Shown here one piece after another: positions 1 through 9,021 of a DNA stretch of 64,000 bases; the stretch's first letter is position 1; each line of letters begins with the position of its first letter. Under the pieces are notes generated by a model. That model was not told where the DNA came from. It did not search any database and saw nothing but the letters and a program-made list of their open reading frames with translations. Source of the stretch: Vibrio tetraodonis. Its GTDB lineage: Bacteria; Pseudomonadota; Gammaproteobacteria; Enterobacterales; Vibrionaceae. The stretch covers positions 1 through 64,000 of the forward strand of contig NZ_QLYY01000005.1 in assembly GCF_003350295.1 (NCBI RefSeq), given 5' to 3'. The translations under genes and the position numbers were made by a program.

Positions 1-226
1 CTGCAAACCTGCAAACCTCTTTAATGGATTTATTTCTCTGCAATCCCATCCAAATGACGAGCCATACGGCTTGTTGGGCTGGTAGCCGACGCCTTCTGAT
101 ACTCGCTTTAGATGTTTCATAGAGAGCTTGCTCTATCCATTCAAGTTGAATGGCATTAATTACAGACTCATAATTTTTGCCATCTTCAATAGTATCATGA
201 GCTAGAACTAACTCTTCAGCCAACAT
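1..226 (-). CDS. IS4-family transposase, N-terminal fragment (runs off the window)
   Basis: Translating the reverse strand from the ATG at 226 gives [20 protein letters not shown] followed by an [10 protein letters not shown] segment and [20 protein letters not shown]. This is the pattern of the IS4 transposase N-terminal domain (PF13006 type), which precedes the DDE catalytic domain. About 75 residues are present and the frame is open to the window edge, so the catalytic part is not visible. A strong hairpin lies directly upstream of the start and may shield the gene from read-through transcription. Confidence 0.8.
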   Translation of the reverse strand, partial: MLAEELVLAHDTIEDGKNYESVINAIQLEWIEQALYETSKASIRRRRLPAQQAVWLVIWMGLQRNKSIKEVCRFA

Positions 227-231
227 AGAAA

Positions 232-260
232 AATCCCCACTAACAAAGTTAGTGGGGATT
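232..260. repeat. 13-bp perfect inverted repeat just inside the IS end
   Basis: The arms AATCCCCACTAAC (232-244) and GTTAGTGGGGATT (248-260) are separated by AAA. The hairpin sits between the IS end and the transposase start, where such stems can end incoming transcription or mask the ribosome site. The arm GTTAGTGGGGATT also occurs once at 24905-24917, upstream of zwf. Confidence 0.8.
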
Positions 261-339
261 ATCATACGATCCCAGGATCGTTCAAGTCTCTAAACCGATC
301 GGCATTATTCCATATTTGGAAGGCATTTATATGAATCGG

Positions 340-801
340 CTATTGCGACATCCGTATTAAAGACTTGCCAATCAACCACTCCACCTCTTTGGCACTAGTT
401 TCACCAAACTGAGATTCAGCGGTCTGGTATATGCGCTCGATACCACTTTTTGCAAAGCTATGAGCATTTTTTGACGTAACAATGTGGTGAAATAACAAAC
501 GTAATATTGCCAAAAACTCCGAACGCTCCAACGCGTTGCTCCAGCTGTCTGAAAAGTCTGTTAGGCTTCCATCTAAGTTTAAATGCTCAATGAATAACTT
601 AAAGATTCGCCCATCTAGTGCTTCTGTGAAGTCAGTTTTCTTGGGGAAATGATGACTTATTCCTGTCCTCGACACGCCCGTTTGCTGGCTTAGGGTGGTG
701 TATGACATTTTGTCATATCCCAAACGCAACAGTTGGTCCACGACAGCATCCATTATTTTCTGAATCGTGATTTCAGTATCTTCTTTACTACGTTTTGGCA
801 T
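340..801 (-). CDS. TetR/AcrR-like transcriptional regulator (short)
   Basis: A DNA-binding regulator by family. Residues 10-55 form a TetR-type helix-turn-helix (LSQQTGVSRTGISHHFPKKT), and the rest is helical and presumably binds a ligand or dimerises. At 153 aa it is shorter than the usual 185-210 aa, and its C-terminus ends 33 bp from an IS4 element. The last residues look regular, so I cannot say whether the IS trimmed it. The ATG at 801 is preceded on the minus strand by an AAGAGAAGAG purine tract. It is divergent from the YfcZ-family gene across a 474-bp gap containing a palindrome, a possible operator. The ligand and targets are unknown. Confidence 0.75.
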   Translation of the reverse strand: MPKRSKEDTEITIQKIMDAVVDQLLRLGYDKMSYTTLSQQTGVSRTGISHHFPKKTDFTEALDGRIFKLFIEHLNLDGSLTDFSDSWSNALERSEFLAILRLLFHHIVTSKNAHSFAKSGIERIYQTAESQFGETSAKEVEWLIGKSLIRMSQ

Positions 802-1045
802 GGTTATGCTCTTCTCTTTGTAAATCCATCTAACTTACACAAATCAACTATGGTGCCCTCTAACATGCCTGCATAACTCTCAGTCAAACTTATGATGTCA
901 ACAAAAAAAGGCTAAAGAGCGTCCCAAAGAACAACTAGGTGATCTCACATCCACTGCGATGAGTAATAGTACACCTCCCTTTGAAATCAAAAATAAATAT
1001 GCAAATAACGGAAAGCATTGTTGATTCGTATAATTAACTTGCGAT

Positions 1046-1064
1046 AATCGTATAAATTACGATT
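1046..1064. promoter_or_regulatory. Palindrome, possible operator between tetR-like and yfcZ-like genes
   Basis: AATCGTA-TAAAT-TACGATT is a perfect 7-bp inverted repeat. A related half-site, TTCGTATAATTA, lies just upstream at 1025-1036. The 802-1275 gap holds nothing else that I can name. A palindrome between a TetR-type gene and a divergent gene is a usual place for the regulator's own operator, but no binding can be shown here. Confidence 0.4.
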
Positions 1065-1275
1065 TCTGACAACTCGATGAATGCTATCATTAGCTTATAA
1101 GCACATGATATTTCTCTACAATATGATTAACATCACATTATTTGACATGTCTATCAATTCTCAAGCCTGAATTAAACGCAACTTCGAAATAGAAATGTTT
1201 ATAAATACAAATGTTTTTATGGATAACTGCTACACAGAAGGATAGAATAACCATACTTTTTGTAAGAGGATTAAA

Positions 1276-1578
1276 ATGATGAACAAAACAACAGAAAAGG
1301 CTGAAGTCTGCGAAGCGTGCGGCTGTGCTGGAGAAATGGGTTTCATTATTAAAGAAGGCGATGACATCGCAGAAGTCGTTATACACGCTGAACACAAAAA
1401 GGCACTAGAAACTGAATTAGAAAAATATGTTGCGCTTGCTTTCGAAGTATCTAAGGAAGTCCAATACCAAGTATCACCTGTCACCGAAGATTCCACTCAG
1501 CTAACGGTCAAATTCCAATTTGGTGTGAGTGCTGAAAAACTAATTTTTGAGCTCAAAACACGCTCTCTCGCCCAATAA
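1276..1578 (+). CDS. YfcZ/YiiS family (DUF406) protein
   Basis: A small cytosolic protein of unknown biochemical role. Its 100 residues match the DUF406 pattern: a cysteine-containing N-terminus (CEACGCAGEMG at residues 13-23), an alpha-beta core, and the C-terminal VKFQFGVSAEKLIFEL segment that parallels LDIDFTFACEAEMLIFQL in E. coli YfcZ. Two ATGs are adjacent, and an AGAGGA tract at 1265-1270 supports the start. The gene stands alone, with the divergent TetR-like gene upstream. I infer only family membership. Confidence 0.85.
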   Translation: MMNKTTEKAEVCEACGCAGEMGFIIKEGDDIAEVVIHAEHKKALETELEKYVALAFEVSKEVQYQVSPVTEDSTQLTVKFQFGVSAEKLIFELKTRSLAQ

Positions 1579-1688
1579 TATAGGACAGAGGACTAAATTC
1601 CTGCTTTTCGTCGTTGAAGCAGCATGAATGTTGACCCAGTAACAGCCTTTCGTTAATACTTGTTACAAAGCACTCTTGGAGTCAAAAC

Positions 1689-2288
1689 ATGCGGCCATGG
1701 CTCATCTTTGTTATAACAGGCTTGTTCGCTAGTACAGTATTGAGCGAGCCAATTAACCATTATCATATCTTGAACCATATTGATAACTACGGAAATTTAG
1801 ATCTTCGTAATAAGCCTTACTTGGAATTGCCAGCAGGTTTGGTGGTTAAAGGTAACCTTAATATTGCCAAAACAAGCATCAAAGAAATCCCAGCAGATGT
1901 TGATATTCAAGGCAGTTTAGATGCTTCAAATAGTGCACTCAAAAAGATCGCTAAAGGGGTCAATATCAAAGGTTATGCAAACCTACTTGCGTCACAAATC
2001 GCGTCTTGGCCGGGAGGGGTCAAAGTCGGCGGCTACATAAACCTAACAGATACTCCACTAACAAGGCTCCCACCCCGCTTAAAAGTGAAGGGGGACCTGA
2101 GTGTCATCAGAACTCCCTTAAATGCATTACCAGAAGGCATAGTTGTTGAAGGAAACTTATACATTGGTGGTTCGAAAATCACAGAGTTTCCCGATAAAAT
2201 GACAGTGAAAGGCAATATTTTCCTTGGTGGAAACCGTATATCCAAATGGCCTAAGAACTTAGAGCTGGGTGGAGCTGTTGCACCTTAA
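1689..2288 (+). CDS. Exported repeat protein, about seven 20-residue LRR-like repeats
   Basis: An N-terminal signal peptide (MRPWLIFVITGLFASTVLSE) points to export. From about residue 47 to the end the chain is nearly all a 20-residue repeat with consensus LP-x2-[VL]-x-V-x-G-[ND]-L-x-[LI]-x-x-T-x-[IL]-x-x, seen about seven times. Spaced V, G, L, I and LP positions suggest an LRR-like or beta-solenoid fold. Similar VGGSLDLxGTxITxLP-type repeats are known in bacterial and phage proteins, mostly without a function. The length is 199 aa. There is no enzyme motif and no anchor, so it is probably periplasmic or secreted. A bidirectional-looking terminator follows. Function unknown. Confidence 0.8.
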   Translation: MRPWLIFVITGLFASTVLSEPINHYHILNHIDNYGNLDLRNKPYLELPAGLVVKGNLNIAKTSIKEIPADVDIQGSLDASNSALKKIAKGVNIKGYANLLASQIASWPGGVKVGGYINLTDTPLTRLPPRLKVKGDLSVIRTPLNALPEGIVVEGNLYIGGSKITEFPDKMTVKGNIFLGGNRISKWPKNLELGGAVAP

Positions 2289-2317
2289 AAAAGCGCTCAT
2301 TAAGCGCTTTTGTTTTT
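2289..2317. terminator. Bidirectional rho-independent terminator
   Basis: The stem AAAAGCGCT/AGCGCTTTT has a CATTA loop and is followed by GTTTTTG on the plus strand. It sits between the convergent repeat-protein gene and acyltransferase gene and overlaps the acyltransferase stop codon at 2300-2302. Confidence 0.75.
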
Positions 2318-3403
2318 GAGTGGGTTAGCGTAGCTAGCTAGCAGATGTGATTTTGCCCCCTCTGGCAGCTGGCTCAGTTTCGTTGAGAGTTTATCCTTAA
2401 CATTTTGAGCAACATCATCTTTACCCGCTGCTAACTCATTGATTGGGTAGAATTTGTAGTTATCATGAATTTGTCGATCAATTTCTTCAGCCAAAGCTTC
2501 TGGTGAATCAAATTCTCCTCCTATCACTTCACCAAAAGCGACATGCACTCGCCCTTTTTCACCAACAATACCTTGAACAATGCTTTCAATATCCTCAAAT
2601 TCGCTTTTTTCATAGCTACCCTGAGTCTCAAGTTGATGTAACTCTAGCGCTTTCGACACATCACAAGGATCATTTTCATAGGAAATAGAAACAGGAACAA
2701 TTCGAAGAGACTGTATATATTGTGAAAATTCAATTTCCTGCTTGCGACCTTCTACGTGAAACATTTTTAAAATCGCTGGATCAGTGAAGTCATTTCCATC
2801 TTTTGCTCGGCCTTCTTTTTGTGCAATCCAAATTGAGTTTCCTGAGTCTAAAGAATGCTTAATGTAGCTTGAAAGAGTGCCTAGTACTTTCATCATTTCT
2901 CTAGGCCCTTTGGCAGAACGTTTAACAATAAAACTTTTATTGAGTCTCATTAGCTCGGTCGCACACGGCTTTTTAAGCAGATTGTCACCAATCGCAATTC
3001 TAACCGTTTTGTGTTCGGTTTTATTGAGGCCATAGTTGACCAAAGCAGGATCCATTGCGATATCTCTATGATTTGAGATAAAAAGGTACGACTTCTGCTT
3101 GTCTAATTTATCCAAACCCGAGTAAGACACGCCATTGGTAGTCGTATTCACTATTTGTTCAAGATATTTTTTTACTTCGAGTTGAATACTGTCTACCGAC
3201 TTAAGCTTAGACCACTTCATTTTGAGATAGACTTTCACCAACGGAGACATTAAGGCCTTAAACCAAGCAGCATGATTAGCAAACTTATGCTGAAGAATTG
3301 CACTAATGAATTCTTCATCGGCAATGAGGCGATTAATCGCTGCTGGAATTTCATCATCATTGTAAGGACGAATTTCGTGATAAGGGTCTTTATTAACAGT
3401 CAT
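2300..3403 (-). CDS. PlsC-like lysophospholipid acyltransferase family protein
   Basis: Probably transfers an acyl chain to a glycerolipid or related acceptor at the inner membrane. The block FISNHRDIAMDPAL (around residues 108-121) is the acyltransferase motif I region, and WIAQKEGRAKDGND (around 198-211) matches the motif III E-G region. The spacing between His and Asp is five residues (HRDIAMD) where the textbook motif is HX4D. I recall an NHRDI variant in a subgroup of this superfamily, so this may be a subgroup feature and not damage. There is no clear membrane helix over 367 aa. ATG start, monocistronic. The substrate is unknown. Confidence 0.8.
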   Translation of the reverse strand: MTVNKDPYHEIRPYNDDEIPAAINRLIADEEFISAILQHKFANHAAWFKALMSPLVKVYLKMKWSKLKSVDSIQLEVKKYLEQIVNTTTNGVSYSGLDKLDKQKSYLFISNHRDIAMDPALVNYGLNKTEHKTVRIAIGDNLLKKPCATELMRLNKSFIVKRSAKGPREMMKVLGTLSSYIKHSLDSGNSIWIAQKEGRAKDGNDFTDPAILKMFHVEGRKQEIEFSQYIQSLRIVPVSISYENDPCDVSKALELHQLETQGSYEKSEFEDIESIVQGIVGEKGRVHVAFGEVIGGEFDSPEALAEEIDRQIHDNYKFYPINELAAGKDDVAQNVKDKLSTKLSQLPEGAKSHLLASYANPLKNKSA

Positions 3404-3596
3404 ATTGTACTTATTTATTAGAGAACAGCTCTATTCTACTCTGAGATCATTGGATTAGCAGCTATACATCATAGATAACACTCAGGTCAGACCAGCATTT
3501 ACTTGTTGGATAGATAAAAACTCGCTGCTTTATTGGTTTTTATCATAAGAAACGTTACTCTAGTCACTCGTGCAACACAGAAACTAATACCACCTC

Positions 3597-4202
3597 ATGC
3601 ATTACGCTATCTCCCACCACAATAATGAGTTCCCTTACTTGGTTGTACAACCGAGGAAAAGAAGCCTTAAACATGTATTACTGAGAGTCAATCAAGGCTT
3701 AGCTTTGCTAAAACTGGGGAAAATCGAATATGCCATTGAGGATGGGCAAACGGTTTGGTTGCCGTTTGATGCATTGGTTGGCCTTACTTTTTTCCCCAAT
3801 ACTCGCGCACAAAGGGTTGAAGTTTCTTCAAGAGTAACAAAACCACTACCTAAACAGGGTGGCTACGTAGAACTAACTCCGTTAGGTTCGGCAATCATCG
3901 ACAGACTCGGCGAAGATCAGCAATCCCAACAGGCAGAGAAAAAGCTTTTATCTGTGCTGCTCGATGAACTCGTCGATATGGAACCCGAGTTATCACAAAG
4001 CACTCTGACGGTGAGTATTCAAAAGTGGTCACCATTAAAAAATGACAACACACTTTCGGCAGAGCAGCATATCACTTTAACCTTGCGAGAAGCGACTAAA
4101 CGAATTCAGTCTGGAGTAAAAAAATCACAAGTGATTAACGATCTATTCGAAGGAAACGAACAAGTATACAAGCAATTAGAACAAACCATTCTGGGACAGT
4201 AA
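3597..4202 (+). CDS. Cupin-like sensor protein resembling the AraC N-terminal domain
   Basis: The first 100 residues read like the effector-binding barrel of AraC regulators: a basic LRVNQGLALLKLGKIEYAIE segment, then VWLPFDALVGLTFFPNTRAQRVEVS. The second half is helical (ELTPLGSAIIDRL, then a C-terminal REATKRIQSGVKKSQVINDL) but lacks the paired helix-turn-helix signature of AraC proteins. At 201 aa it may be a stand-alone cupin or a regulator with a reduced DNA-binding region. The start codon has no strong ribosome site. No operon partner. Confidence 0.55.
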   Translation: MHYAISHHNNEFPYLVVQPRKRSLKHVLLRVNQGLALLKLGKIEYAIEDGQTVWLPFDALVGLTFFPNTRAQRVEVSSRVTKPLPKQGGYVELTPLGSAIIDRLGEDQQSQQAEKKLLSVLLDELVDMEPELSQSTLTVSIQKWSPLKNDNTLSAEQHITLTLREATKRIQSGVKKSQVINDLFEGNEQVYKQLEQTILGQ

Positions 4203-4403
4203 AGAGTAACCAAAATAACGTTTTATTGCAATGCCTTACCGTACATTCACATATTGCTAATAAACAACTAATCTGAGCTTTTGAGTGCTATGCCCTTAAT
4301 CCTAACTAATAAATTTGGTGCTACTTAACCAATGATAATAAGCATTTACTCACTATGACACTATACTAGAAGACATAAGCGTTAATGACATGGGAAGTCG
4401 ACA

Positions 4404-6272
4404 ATGAAATTCAGCCATAAAATTGTGGCCGCATCATCTCTTTTATTCTTGGCCACAGTGTCTTTGCTGACACTCCAGCAGTACTACACGGTTCAAAAAG
4501 AAATCAAGTCTCTCGTTACCTCAAGTGTCGCAGAAATCGTAGATGGTGTCCGAGACACAACTGAAGCAGAGATCAATAGCCGCAAGATCATTGCGAACTA
4601 TGCCACCAGCATGCTAGAAGCTAATCTCACACCGAGCGCAATGGAAATGGTCATCACTAGGCCAATAGTAAAAGAAACCTTTTTGCTGGCTGGGTTAGGG
4701 TTTGAGAAAGATGGCTCCAATATCAACAACGATCCTGGGTGGAACCCTGGCCCTACATGGGATCCTCGCGCCAGACCCTGGTATATCGATGCCAAGAAAT
4801 CAGGCGAGCTTATCATAACGGCCCCTTATGCAGATTCGGCAACGGGTGAAATTTTGGTGTCAATTGCCACCCCAGTTATGGATGGAAGCGAATTTATCGG
4901 TGCAATCTTTTATGATGTTAGCTTGGCGGGTCTTGCCGAACTCGTAAACAAGGTGCAGCTCTTCAACGCGGGTTACGTATTCATTGTGTCTGGAGATGGA
5001 ACAACCATTGCTCACCCCAACACTGAAATGAACGGTAAACCGATGAAAGATTTTCTCGGAGATGTCTCTATTCAAGAAGATCCCCGACAAATCTCTATTG
5101 AAGGAAAAGACTATACACTCGACTTTTCTAAAGTACCTGGTGAAAACTGGTATATTGGCGTTATCCTTGATGAAGAAATTGCCTATCAGTCCCTCGCCGA
5201 TCTGCGTAACAGTTCCATCATCTACACTGTCATCGCTTTGGTGATAAGTATGGCTATTCTGCTGGTATTAATGACAGCGTTAATGCGTCCCCTAGGCGCT
5301 CTTAATAATGCAATCCAAGACGTTGCCTCCGGTGAGGGTGATTTAACCCAGCGCCTAGATACGGCAACAGATCAGGAGTTTTCCCAGTTGGCCGAGGGTT
5401 TTAACTCATTTACGGGCAAGCTTCAGCAGCTACTATCCCAATCTAAGTCAATTGGTGAAGAGATTCTGCGTGGCTCAGAGATGACCTCTGTGGGTCTTCA
5501 GGAGTCAGCCAGTGCAATGCAAGATCAACTACACGAACTTGAACAGCTGGCAACCGCTATGCATGAGATGGCGGTCACATCAGGAAATGTCGCTGACAAT
5601 GCACAAAGCGCTGCATCAGCCGCCAAAGATGCCGACGATGCGACTCAAATGGGGACCCGAGTCGTCGGTGATACATCGGCTTCAATCAGTGAGCTATCTC
5701 AGCGAATCGATGAAGCCGTTGAGGAAGTGAAAACTCTAGAATCTGCTACTGACAACATCGAGACCATACTGAAAGTAATCAATGATATCGCCGACCAAAC
5801 CAACTTGCTTGCACTTAACGCTGCAATCGAAGCGGCAAGGGCTGGTGAGTCAGGTCGAGGGTTTGCTGTAGTTGCTGATGAAGTCCGAACTCTTGCGCAA
5901 AGGACTCAAGAATCAACAACAGAAATTCGTAACATGATTGAGCAATTGCAATCTGGTGCAACATCCGTTGCCAATGCGATGAATATGAGTAAAGAGACCG
6001 CAAGTAACGCAGTGAAACGTGCAGAAGAAGCAAACAACGCACTCAACACTATTCGAGATGCGATACAAAGCATCAGTGATATGAATATTCAGATTGCATC
6101 TGCTGCCGAAGAACAAAGTCTAGTTGCAGAAGAAATCAACTCTAACACTGTAAAAATTAAAGATTTATCGGAACAAGTTTCTGAGGCAGCGGGGAATGCT
6201 AACATTGCCATGCAAGCTCAAACTGAAAATATCAGAGAACAAGACGCTATACTCAATAAATTCAAGCTTTAA
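4404..6272 (+). CDS. Methyl-accepting chemotaxis protein, dCache_1 type
   Basis: An inner-membrane chemoreceptor feeding CheW/CheA. Order: TM1 about 8-28, periplasmic double Cache about 35-270, TM2 about 272-294, HAMP about 295-350, then a signalling coiled coil whose tip ([20 protein letters not shown]) is near residues 460-480. In the Cache domain R124, W126, Y127, Y142, D144 and D171 have the same spacing as the amino-acid-binding residues I recall for PctA-like receptors. Residue 119, where that motif has Tyr, is Trp. I therefore infer an amino acid or related amine ligand. There is no C-terminal CheR/CheB tether pentapeptide. A hairpin follows the stop. Confidence 0.93.
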   Translation: MKFSHKIVAASSLLFLATVSLLTLQQYYTVQKEIKSLVTSSVAEIVDGVRDTTEAEINSRKIIANYATSMLEANLTPSAMEMVITRPIVKETFLLAGLGFEKDGSNINNDPGWNPGPTWDPRARPWYIDAKKSGELIITAPYADSATGEILVSIATPVMDGSEFIGAIFYDVSLAGLAELVNKVQLFNAGYVFIVSGDGTTIAHPNTEMNGKPMKDFLGDVSIQEDPRQISIEGKDYTLDFSKVPGENWYIGVILDEEIAYQSLADLRNSSIIYTVIALVISMAILLVLMTALMRPLGALNNAIQDVASGEGDLTQRLDTATDQEFSQLAEGFNSFTGKLQQLLSQSKSIGEEILRGSEMTSVGLQESASAMQDQLHELEQLATAMHEMAVTSGNVADNAQSAASAAKDADDATQMGTRVVGDTSASISELSQRIDEAVEEVKTLESATDNIETILKVINDIADQTNLLALNAAIEAARAGESGRGFAVVADEVRTLAQRTQESTTEIRNMIEQLQSGATSVANAMNMSKETASNAVKRAEEANNALNTIRDAIQSISDMNIQIASAAEEQSLVAEEINSNTVKIKDLSEQVSEAAGNANIAMQAQTENIREQDAILNKFKL

Positions 6273-6275
6273 CCC

Positions 6276-6308
6276 TGTCCTAAGCTCTCTTTTTGAGAGC
6301 TTAGGACA
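6276..6308 (+). terminator. Strong hairpin after the mcp gene
   Basis: A 14-bp perfect stem, TGTCCTAAGCTCTC/GAGAGCTTAGGACA, with a TTTTT loop begins four bases after the stop. No T-run follows, so it is either a rho-aided terminator or an RNA-stabilising 3' stem. Confidence 0.6.
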
Positions 6309-6352
6309 ATTCAACTTACAGCAGTCAGAGCATCTAGAAAGCATAGGCACCT

Positions 6353-6997
6353 ATGATAAAAACTATTCGTATCGATCTAATATCTGATATCGTCTGCCCT
6401 TGGTGCATCATAGGCTACAAAAATCTTGAGCACGCCCTGTCAAAGCTGTCGGACAGTCTCAAAGCCGATATCTATTGGCACCCTTTTGAACTCAACCCTA
6501 TGATGAAATCCGAAGGCGAAAACCTTAGAGAACACATCGCAGAAAAGTATGGTACTTCACTTGAAGCCAGCATAGCCGCGAGGCAGACTATCTCTGAACT
6601 GGGTCGGGATTTGGGTTTTGATTTCAAATTTTCTGACGATATGAGGATTTATAATACACGTAAAGCTCATCAGTTGTTGCTTTGGGCCCAGTCAGAAAAT
6701 CTACAGTTAGATTTAGAAATGGCTTTATTTCAAGCGTATTTCACACACAGACAAGACATCAGTAATACTACAGTGCTGCTTGATATTGCTGAGTCACTTG
6801 GGCTTGAGCGCAATGTTTGCGAGCTCGTTCTGCAAGATGAAAGCTGGGCAGAGGCGGTTTCATCAACCGAATACCAGTGGCTTGAAGCAGGAATCAATGC
6901 CGTTCCCGCCATGATAATTGATAAAAAACACCTGATTTCTGGTGCCCAGCCAAGTGAGATACTAATCGAAGCCCTGGTAGAGATAGCGAGGCTTTAA
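6353..6997 (+). CDS. DsbA-family oxidoreductase, FrnE/HCCA-isomerase-like
   Basis: A thioredoxin-fold protein without signal peptide, hence cytosolic. The active-site motif CPWC lies at residues 15-18 inside ISDIVCPWCIIGYKNLEHAL, followed by the helical insertion of the DsbA family and a late cis-Pro region (GINAVPAMII, around residues 182-191). FrnE-like proteins act as thiol oxidoreductases or isomerases, and the exact substrate here is unknown. The length of 214 aa fits the family. It follows the mcp gene by about 80 bp after a strong hairpin, so it is probably transcribed on its own. Confidence 0.85.
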   Translation: MIKTIRIDLISDIVCPWCIIGYKNLEHALSKLSDSLKADIYWHPFELNPMMKSEGENLREHIAEKYGTSLEASIAARQTISELGRDLGFDFKFSDDMRIYNTRKAHQLLLWAQSENLQLDLEMALFQAYFTHRQDISNTTVLLDIAESLGLERNVCELVLQDESWAEAVSSTEYQWLEAGINAVPAMIIDKKHLISGAQPSEILIEALVEIARL

Positions 6998-7008
6998 CTA
7001 CTCACTTT

Positions 7009-7923
7009 CTAATCTCTAGAACGCAGCTTATCTATGGCAGTCCAAAGCAGCAGCACCATAGCTCCAGCGACAACACCTATCAATCCATTCAAAACCGATG
7101 GAAGAAAAACGCTAACTAATGGTAAGTCTGAAGCCTTCATAATGATCGGCTCCACCCAATGGTGAATAAGAGGAACATTGTGCACCACAATACCGCCACC
7201 GACTAAAAACATTGCGGCAGTTCCGACTATAGCTAAAAATTTCATTAGTTTAGGAGCAAAAGTAATAAGGCTTTTACCCAGCCAAGCTCTTATTCCCTTC
7301 CCTTGAGAAACTCGATTCAAATAAAAACCAAGATCATCAAGTTTAACAATCCCTGCCACTAGCCCATAAACACCAATCGTCATTAGCACAGCAATAAAGC
7401 TAACAACCATAATTTGTGTCATCATAGCGTGGCCCTGCACTGTGCCTAGAGCAATCACTATGATTTCGGCCGACAATATGAAGTCAGTTCTTACAGCACC
7501 TGCTATCTTGCGTTTCTCATATTCTTCAATTGACCCTGATGGCACCTCATCCTCTTCTACCTCTTTTGCATGAAATAAGCTTTCTGCTATTTTCTCTGCT
7601 CCTTCAAAGCAAAGAAATAGTCCACCGATTAAGAGTAAAGGCATGATCAGCCAAGGTGCAATTGAGCTAGTAATCAGCGCAGCTGGCACCAAAATAAGCT
7701 TGTTACGAAAAGAGCCTTTTGCAACACTGAGCACAATGGGGATCTCTCGCTCAGCAGCAACGCCTGATACCTGCTGAGCATTAAGCGCTAAATCGTCACC
7801 AAGTACTCCTGCCGTTTTCTTTGCCGCCACTTTTGACATTAAAGCAACATCATCTAGCACTGTGGCAATGTCATCCAACAATGTTAATAAACTCGCACCA
7901 GCCATGAAGGCCCCTTTAGACAT
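7009..7923 (-). CDS. yedI: YedI family (DUF808) inner membrane protein
   Basis: The start MSKGAFMAGASLLTLLDDIA and the following VLDDVALMSKVAAKKTAGVL segment are characteristic of YedI/DUF808 proteins. The chain has several hydrophobic spans: about 80-105, 155-205 (two helices), 235-260 and 275-297. Its role is unknown. The length of 304 aa fits the family. It converges with the DsbA-family gene, with only 11 bp between the two stops. Confidence 0.9.
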   Translation of the reverse strand: MSKGAFMAGASLLTLLDDIATVLDDVALMSKVAAKKTAGVLGDDLALNAQQVSGVAAEREIPIVLSVAKGSFRNKLILVPAALITSSIAPWLIMPLLLIGGLFLCFEGAEKIAESLFHAKEVEEDEVPSGSIEEYEKRKIAGAVRTDFILSAEIIVIALGTVQGHAMMTQIMVVSFIAVLMTIGVYGLVAGIVKLDDLGFYLNRVSQGKGIRAWLGKSLITFAPKLMKFLAIVGTAAMFLVGGGIVVHNVPLIHHWVEPIIMKASDLPLVSVFLPSVLNGLIGVVAGAMVLLLWTAIDKLRSRD

Positions 7924-8086
7924 ACTGATATGCTGTTAAATGTACCACCTAGATACTATTACTCAAACTTAATTGCTGACATAAATAGTACTGAATAAAT
8001 GTTATCTGCTTAAGTTATATGAATTGCTTCAACAAAAAAGGCAATTTATGCTGTGCTTCCGATTTACAAGGAATTTGGAAACAGTC

Positions 8087-9007
8087 ATGCAAACAAAGGA
8101 ATTTTATCCCATAGGAGTCGCAGGTCAAAAGTGGCAGGATGCTGAGCGTAAGCGGTGGCGTGATAGCACCTCAATCAAGCGTAGCTACCATGAGGAGGTT
8201 GTCAGCAAAATATTCGCACTTAAGCACAGATTCCAAATCGAGCAATATGGAGCGCTGTCTTATGAGACTGAGCGCTATCCTCTATTCTGCATCAAAAGTA
8301 ATAACTGGGATACCAACAAACCTGTTGTATTGATAACTGGTGGTGTGCATGGGTATGAAACAAGCGGTGTTCAGGGGGCACTTCTGTTTATCGAGAACAA
8401 GATGGAAAGCTACTGTGAATACTTTAATATCATCGTTGCTCCCTGCGTTAGCCCATGGGGCTATGAGACCATAAACCGCTGGAACCCTCTTGCTACTGAT
8501 CCTAACCGCTCCTTTTATTCGAACAGCCCAGCAGAAGAGTCGGCAAACCTTATCAAACTGGTGGGCTCAATTGACGGCACTATTATGGTTCATTTCGATT
8601 TGCATGAAACTACCGACACCGATGAAACAGAATTTAGACCAGCGTTAGCGGCTCGTGATGGCATCGAGTATATACCTGGCAAGATTCCAGATGGATTCTA
8701 CACTGTCGGTGACAGTGAAAACCCACAGGCTGATTTTCAAGCAGCGATCATTGAGTCTGTAAGCCAAGTAACTCACATAGCACCCGCGGACAAAAACGGA
8801 GAAATTATCGGCTCGCCCGTTATTCAAACTGGGGTGATTAACTATCCGATGGTTAAGCTGGGACTGTGCGGTGGAATGACAAATTGTACCTATGGCACAA
8901 CCACCGAAGTCTACCCTGATAGCCCCAAAGCGACACCACAGCAGTGTAATCTCGCGCAGGTTGCCGCAATAACTGGTGGTCTGGATTTCGTGCTCTCGCA
9001 ACTTTAG
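8087..9007 (+). CDS. M14-family zinc carboxypeptidase / succinylglutamate desuccinylase-like hydrolase
   Basis: A metal-dependent hydrolase of amide bonds by family. Zinc ligands are visible: GGVHGYETSG carries the HxxE pair, HFDLHETTD supplies the later His, and TTEVYPDS the likely catalytic Glu; NRSF is the usual substrate-site motif. I choose the ATG at 8087 (MQTKEFYPIGVAG), with GGAA seven bases upstream. An in-frame ATG at 8048, also with a good AAGG, or a TTG at 8024 would lengthen the protein by 13-21 residues. There is no signal peptide, so it is probably cytosolic. The substrate cannot be set from sequence. Confidence 0.8.
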   Translation: MQTKEFYPIGVAGQKWQDAERKRWRDSTSIKRSYHEEVVSKIFALKHRFQIEQYGALSYETERYPLFCIKSNNWDTNKPVVLITGGVHGYETSGVQGALLFIENKMESYCEYFNIIVAPCVSPWGYETINRWNPLATDPNRSFYSNSPAEESANLIKLVGSIDGTIMVHFDLHETTDTDETEFRPALAARDGIEYIPGKIPDGFYTVGDSENPQADFQAAIIESVSQVTHIAPADKNGEIIGSPVIQTGVINYPMVKLGLCGGMTNCTYGTTTEVYPDSPKATPQQCNLAQVAAITGGLDFVLSQL

Positions 9008-9021
9008 TCGCTAGAGACGAC

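Larger units (their letters stand above)
1..307 (-). mobile_element. IS4-family insertion sequence, one end (partial)
   Basis: The reverse strand starts a transposase at 226 whose N-terminus resembles IS4 transposases. Outside it, read on the minus strand from 307, is the end TAATGCCGATCGGTTTAG, which resembles the terminal repeat of IS4 as I remember it. The inferred outer boundary is therefore about 307, only 33 bp from the stop of the TetR-like gene. The rest of the element lies outside the window, so its integrity and target duplication cannot be judged. Confidence 0.75.
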
